From Chamaecyparis obtusa (Eukaryota > Streptophyta > Pinopsida > Cupressales > Cupressaceae): a DNA stretch of 64,000 nucleotides. The notes below the pieces were generated by a model. That model did no database searches. It had not been told where the DNA came from and saw only the letters and a program-made list of their open reading frames with translations. Where the stretch lies: assembly GCA_027943335.1 (NCBI GenBank), contig BSBK01006023.1, positions 186,001 through 250,000 of the forward strand. Reading direction: 5' to 3'. The position numbers and the translations under genes are program-made. Shown here piece after piece: positions 59,307-64,000 of this stretch; position 1 is the stretch's first letter; every line of letters starts with the position of its first letter.

Positions 59307-61571
59307 ATGTCTCAAAGAATTAGTACACAAGAGGAAGAAGCTATAATCACCGCTATGATGAAGCAGCTGCAAGCTATGCAAGTCCAACTTGACAAACTTA
59401 AGAAAGAGAAGGAATCTAAAAAGTTCTCCATGGAATCTCTATACTCTTTTCCATTTGATAAAGACTTGTACATGTCACCATGCCCCCGAAAAAAAATTGA
59501 GCAATATGATACCTCTTCCACAGAGAGTGACACATCTAGCTTTGAAGACTATGATGACTATGATGACAGACAATGTAATGATACCTATGACACCTCTGTT
59601 CCTAAGAGTCCTCCTCATCGTCCATTCCTGCTTACTACAAATGGGCCGTCACATTGGATAGATCGTGAGGGTGATCCATATGATTCTGATTATGAAAGAG
59701 ACTTTGATGATTTCTATGCACAATACCTAGATGATCCATCTATTTCACTTGAGGAAGAGAAAGTTTACCACGCTGATTATAAACATGCATACTATAAGGA
59801 TCTCTCCTCTAAGAACTCTCAGGCTGAAAATAAAGATTACACTCTCAAGCAAGATCATGTTAATGTTGGACCTTTGTCTTGTGATGGTTTCCTTCCATCC
59901 CCTACTTCCTCCAATACCCATACATTTCCTAAAGCTTCCGAGTCTTTCAAATCTTTCACAGAACCTTCATCTGACACAAGCCCTGATACTTTTCATGTGG
60001 TTCCCTATAGTTATCCCCCAGGGCTACCTCTTAAAGAAACTCAAGCTAACCTTCACTTGACTGCAAAGACTTTCAATAATGATAAATCTAAAGATCCTAA
60101 GCCTTCATATGCTATAATCCCTACTTCAGCTAGTCCTCCACCATCTCTTCCAAAGTCATCCATACAATCCCAACATGCTTCCTTGTCCTTAGAAGTGGCT
60201 CCATGTCAAGAGGACTCTAAAAATGATAAAGAAAAGAACATAAAGAAAGATCAAGATCAAGAACCCTCCATGTCATCCACTCCTTTTTCCGATGTTTCTT
60301 ATCTGCTTCATGGTTCTTTTGATCCTATACACCCTTTTTCATGCATTCCACCATGTCTTAAGTCTTCTCTTAAGTAAGATCAGGCTACTACTTACACTAA
60401 TGAGCTTATTGACAATCAAAATGACCTTACTACGCTTGCACTTTCCAAAGATGATACTTCCATTAAGGTTGGTAAAAATGGTTTTCCTTCCAATGTTAAG
60501 CCTATTGAAAAACAAGAGAAAAATTATGCGCTTATGCTATCCGAAGATCCTTGTCAAGATCAAAGTCTTTCATCTTCTTGTTCTACCACTCCATGTTCAC
60601 TTCCACTTTCTACTCTTCCTAAGTCTTCGCAAGCTTTGAATGATCCTATCAAAGAAAATTCTCTTATTCAAGATGTCCATGATTTTATTGAAAATTCTAA
60701 TGCTCACTCTAAAGATGCTGATATCCTTGGTTGTCATATAGATGATGATGAACTTATTGATTATCCTTTTGCCTCTTCTACTTCCATCCTTGGACCTCTT
60801 CCACCACTACTAAGGGCTTCATGCCTTCCTTCCATCTTGGGTCCTTATGTCCCTTCACTTTCCCCTCCTAGCTCTCCTGATTTGCCATCCATCTTAGGTC
60901 CTTACATACCTCCATCTCCCATCTTTCCTCAAGATCAACATAGATGCATACCTTTGAATCCTTTTCATCCACCCACCCATCTAAACCAGTCATATCCTCC
61001 TCCTTCTTCCACAAGTCCCAAGTCCTTTGGAAGTAACTTGAATGTTCAATACAAGAAAAAGAAGCAATACAAGAATCCATCAAAAAAAGAAGATCACCAT
61101 GTCTCCTCTAATCAACACGAAGGCATAAAGTCAAAAGAGATATCTAAGAAAAAAACTACAAGACAAGTATGGGTTCCAAAATCTATCATTGAAGATATTC
61201 TCTCTAGATCATCAAAAGGAAATAAAAAGCCTACGGCTATATGGATTCCAAAGTCTCTCTTGAAAGAGTCTAGTGTTGAGAAAAAAGTGAAATTGACATT
61301 CAAGCTTCCAAAGGCTTCCACTTCATCTCCCTCCAAAAATATTCTTCCATTTCATGTGCCTAAACCACAACCTCTGCTATCCATTCACCATATTCCTTCA
61401 TTCACGATTCCTCCATTCTCTTGCCACCCTTCAAGGTATCTGTTGATATTGAACTTACCTTCCTTTCCATCTACCCTTTCACAATCCTTCCATGCATTAT
61501 CCTTCTACCTCCTATCCTTTTTCCTCACTTGCCTATTCCTCCTATCTTCCAACCTCACTCGCTTTACATAA
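59307..61571 (+). pseudogene. Long Gypsy-borne ORF of unknown function, one in-frame stop
   Basis: ATG 59307 to TAA 61569-61571 is one frame of about 755 codons broken only by TAA 60375-60377. Residues about 8-40 form a likely coiled coil (AIITAMMKQLQAMQVQLDKL). Then an acidic Asp/Tyr-rich segment (about 70-150), a long Ser/Pro-rich low-complexity region, three SILGP repeats (about residues 494, 509 and 527), a basic stretch (YKKKKQYKNPSKKED), and a duplicated motif QVWVPKSIIEDIL / AIWIPKSLLKESS (about 621 and 646). The C-terminal 60 residues are hydrophobic and may be non-native. The position between primer site and pol matches the extra ORF1 of Tat/Ogre elements, whose role is unknown. No Gag knuckle is present. 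Confidence 0.6.
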
Positions 61572-62426
61572 AACCTTATCCTCCATTTTTCTCTTTCATC
61601 TCCCTTTCCCTATCAGCATCTTTGAGCATGTCATTTTGAATCCTTGGCATATCATGGTTTATCCTTTTAAGGAGCATTATCTAGCAAGCTTGCCTTCTTC
61701 TGAAAAAAAAAAAATAAAAAAAAATTGAAAATGTGCCCTGGTGAAAACCTGGAAACAGGCGCCTTGGTAGCAAAAGTAAAGAGAAAAAATTTTTCATCCT
61801 AAGGTGAAAACCACTTCCTTGTGGCACCTTGGATAAGTACCATGATGAAAACCTAGCGATCAGGCATCATGCGTAGTTCTTCTACATATTTCATCCATTC
61901 CATCTTCTCTCTTTGATCTTGACAAGGTTGACCTATACATGAACATTTAGCTATTTTGTGAGCTATCTTATGATGATCTTGCTTTCATTTCCTTCTATGT
62001 TTAGCCTTCATATCCATTTTCCTCCATTTATTTTCGCCTATCGCTATCATTTTCCCCTTTGGTCTTGATCTAATAAAAAAAGAAAGAAAGAGTAAAACAC
62101 AGTGCTATGAAGCCTCTTGACATGTCTACTCCTTTGGATTGCATTCTTTCCTGCTCTTGCATTATGTTTTTGTGTTTATCCTATGCTAGCCTTTCATTGC
62201 TTGTCCAAATGTGCTTTACATGACAATTTTTCCCTAGCTTGGGTATTCTTGAGGAGTTTCCCCTTGAAGATTTCTTCCCTTCATTTTCCTTCATTCTCTT
62301 ATCTTCCATCTCTTCCACCAGCTTGCTAATCCCTCTTGTTCTCCACCTTGCTAGACATTGGGACTGCATGATATGATCTTGCTTGGGAGTTTGCAAATGG
62401 AAAAAGATGCTATCAAGTATACCAAG
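61572..62426. other. Non-coding segment with GGTGAAAACC…GGCGCC modules
   Basis: Three modules of the form GGTGAAAACCTGGAAACAGG followed by CGCC (61736-61770, about 61802-61832, about 61850-61880), then pyrimidine-rich sequence with no gene. The same modules occur after the integrase fragment. Confidence 0.55.
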
Positions 62427-62566
62427 TATCAGAACAATTATCAAAATCAGTATCAGAATCAGTATCAGAACCAATATCAGAACAATTATCAGAATTAGTA
62501 TCAGAATCAGTATTAGAACCAGTATCAGAACCAGTATCAGAACCAGTATCAGAACAAGTATCAGAA
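62427..62566. repeat. 12-bp minisatellite (TATCAGAACCAG)n
   Basis: About 11-12 units. Read in frame it gives YQNQ/YQNN repeats with two stops. It abuts the integrase fragment directly. The integrase sequence 16 bp further on itself contains AGTATCAGAAC (62582-62592). Confidence 0.92.
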
Positions 62567-63037
62567 TGGGCCTACAAAACAAGTATCAGAACACCTACAG
62601 GGGCTACACCTTTCACTTTAGTTTATGGGTCTGAAGCGGTACTGCCTATTGAGGTTGAAATCCCATCACTCAGAATCAAAATGCATGGACTTGTCACTGA
62701 TGAAGACTACAAAGTGTCTAGGTTACAAGAACTTGAATTACTAGATGAACGCAGGCAAGCATCGTATGATCATCTCAGAGTGTATCAGAAAAGAATGTCT
62801 AGAGGCTACAACAAGAAAGTCAGACATAGAGAATTTTAGGTTGGCGATCTAGTGTTGAGAGAAAATCCTAAAAATCAATCACATCGAGAACGTAAGGGGA
62901 AGTTCGAACCCAATTGGTTGGGTCCCTTTGTTATCACTGCTACTTTTGGCTCTGGTGCCTATCAACTCTTAATGACTGAAGGAGAATAGCTCCGAGAACC
63001 AATCAACATTCTCCATCTGAAGAAATTCTACGCTTAA
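62567..63037 (+). pseudogene. Gypsy integrase C-terminal fragment
   Basis: One frame from WAYKTSIRTPTGATPF (62567) through LVYGSEAVLPIEVEIPSLRI, ELELLDERRQASYDHLRVYQ and KFEPNWLGPFVITATFGSGA to HLKKFYA and TAA 63035-63037. These are signature segments of the end of the Tat-type Gypsy integrase. TAG replaces Gln in REF*VGD and another TAG lies in GE*LREP. The catalytic core and everything upstream are missing, cut at the 12-bp minisatellite. Confidence 0.88.
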
Positions 63038-64000
63038 GGCATTCAGTGCTTGGTAAATGTCCTGAAAAAAATCTTAAAAATCAGAAAAAGTCCTAAAAAA
63101 ATGAACATCTTGGTGAAAACCTAGCAATAGGTGCCTTGATGATTCACAAAAAAATAAAAAAATATCAAAAGTACAAAAAAATTGAAAAAATGAAAAATAC
63201 AAAAAAATAAAAAAGAAAAAAAAAGTGCCTTGGTGAAAACCTGGAAATAGGCACCTTGGTAGCAAAAATAGAATCTCTACCAAGATGGTGAAAACCCGGC
63301 AAATGGGCGCCACTTGTTCCAAATGCTCCATCTATCAGCACAATCTTGGTCTTTCCCAACTTTCAGTCTTGCTTTAGTTGTACATATCTCTCAGTTTGTT
63401 TCAACATTTCCAGGTTTCAATAAGTCAGTTTGTACACCAATCAGCTTGCGCATCTGTATCCTATCAATGTTCAAACTTGGGGGCAATCAATGTCACATCC
63501 TCTAGCCTCCAATGTATCTTAGACGTGTCATATCTAGCTAGAGTCCTTTGAAGCTTCATGTGAGTCAGTCAGTCAGTCTTGTCTCCAGAAAGGATTTTGC
63601 ATCTATATACAACAACAATCAACACAAACTGAAAATAATCTATGCTTCATGCTTTTATCTCCTTGTATGCTTACTGATTCGCATTGAGATTTTTGCATAT
63701 TGTGTCCCTTCAAGCTCCTCAATGATGTCCTTTACAGGATTTAGAGAGTGATGACTGGGGGCATAATCTTTTCTTAGTTTTCTGCTTGTATGTGAAATTT
63801 AATAACTTTGAAAATTTTGGATTGAAATGGTGTCTGACTGTAAGAGCCTCTATCTTGAATTGGATGGCCATGCGTACCTCAACCATTGATACCCAAAAAA
63901 TTCAAGGAAGTTTGATCTAACTATTATCTTTTTGAAGTAAATTCTTTCTCCTACTGTGAAACACGATCTTACCTAAGGATGTGAACGATAAAGGGTCACT
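63038..64000. other. Region after pol: repeat modules and possible 3' LTR starts
   Basis: GGTGAAAACC-type modules at about 63110-63140, 63228-63262 and 63287-63312, A-rich tracts (63150-63225), then two polypurine-like sites: ACTTGGGGGCAATCAA before TGTCACATCC (63491) and GACTGGGGGCATAATC at 63748. Either could precede a 3' LTR; neither following sequence matches the LTR at 55415. No gene. Confidence 0.4.

Larger units (their letters stand above)
55415..64000 (+). mobile_element. Ty3/Gypsy element of Tat-like type, runs off the window
   Basis: It begins TGTAATACCCCAAAAATGGG at 55415, inserted in the LTR of element B. 5' LTR about 1.24 kb, then the primer site TAGCGCCCACCGTGGGGC, a 2.6-kb leader with several tandem repeats, a long ORF of unknown function (59307-61571) and integrase C-terminus (62567-63037). 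The rest of gag-pol is deleted. The GCGCCCACCGTGGGGC primer site and the extra ORF suggest the Tat/Ogre branch. Two gypsy elements fused by deletion cannot be excluded, since the candidate 3' LTR start (63491) does not resemble the 5' LTR. Confidence 0.68.

Noticed and set aside
59389..60639. Other plus-strand frames inside 59307-61571
   Set aside because: They overlap the single long frame and show no composition of their own.
62427..62566. CRISPR-like array
   Set aside because: The repeats are contiguous 12-mers with no spacers; it is a minisatellite in a plant-type retroelement.
61421..62582. Hydrophobic frames on both strands near 61421-62582
   Set aside because: Pyrimidine-rich non-coding sequence and the 12-bp repeat array generate them; no conserved motif.

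Overview
The window looks like nuclear DNA from a large, repeat-rich plant genome. It is AT-rich, carries layered LTR retrotransposons that are old and broken by stop codons, and shows no intact host gene, rRNA, tRNA or CRISPR array. Plant-type Copia and Tat-like Gypsy elements, long LTRs and several solo LTRs would fit a gymnosperm such as a conifer, but that assignment is inference.

Layout. 1-2.4 kb: simple repeats and a twin hairpin. 2.4-8.2 kb: a minisatellite, a Copia LTR and its decayed gag-protease-integrase, then a lysine-rich CCHC Gag-like relic. 8.3-11.9 kb: no recognisable gene. 11.88-22.11 kb: a DNA transposon with near-perfect terminal inverted repeats and a TTAT target duplication. 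It encodes a transposase-like pseudogene (+) and a convergent seven-exon gene (-), and its left end is split by an LTR element that has no pol. 22.1-29.5 kb: a Copia solo LTR and a decayed minus-strand LTR element with an unusual primer-binding-like site. 29.5-39.8 kb: a minus-strand Copia relic whose RNase H is interrupted by a complete 7.8-kb Copia element (31354-39150, target duplication ATCTT). 39.8-47.3 kb: a degenerate reiterated region holding a 4.28-kb solo LTR (target duplication AATCC). 47.3-55.4 kb: a second, larger pol-less LTR element with two ORFs. 55.4-64 kb: a Gypsy element of Tat-like type inserted in the LTR of the preceding element, with a long unknown ORF, an internal deletion, a minisatellite and an integrase C-terminus.

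Most interesting points. (1) Two LTR elements share an architecture: LTR, Met-type PBS, coiled-coil plus four zinc-knuckle ORF1, unknown ORF2, LTR, with no protease, integrase, RT or RNase H. ORF2 is about 1180 codons in the better copy. Their LTR ends match those of the Copia elements, so mobilisation by Copia enzymes is plausible. (2) The DNA transposon carries a second gene recoverable only by following six short GT-AG introns. (3) Nested insertions give a relative order of events. All coding copies seen are inactivated, mostly by C:G to T:A changes at Gln and Trp codons.
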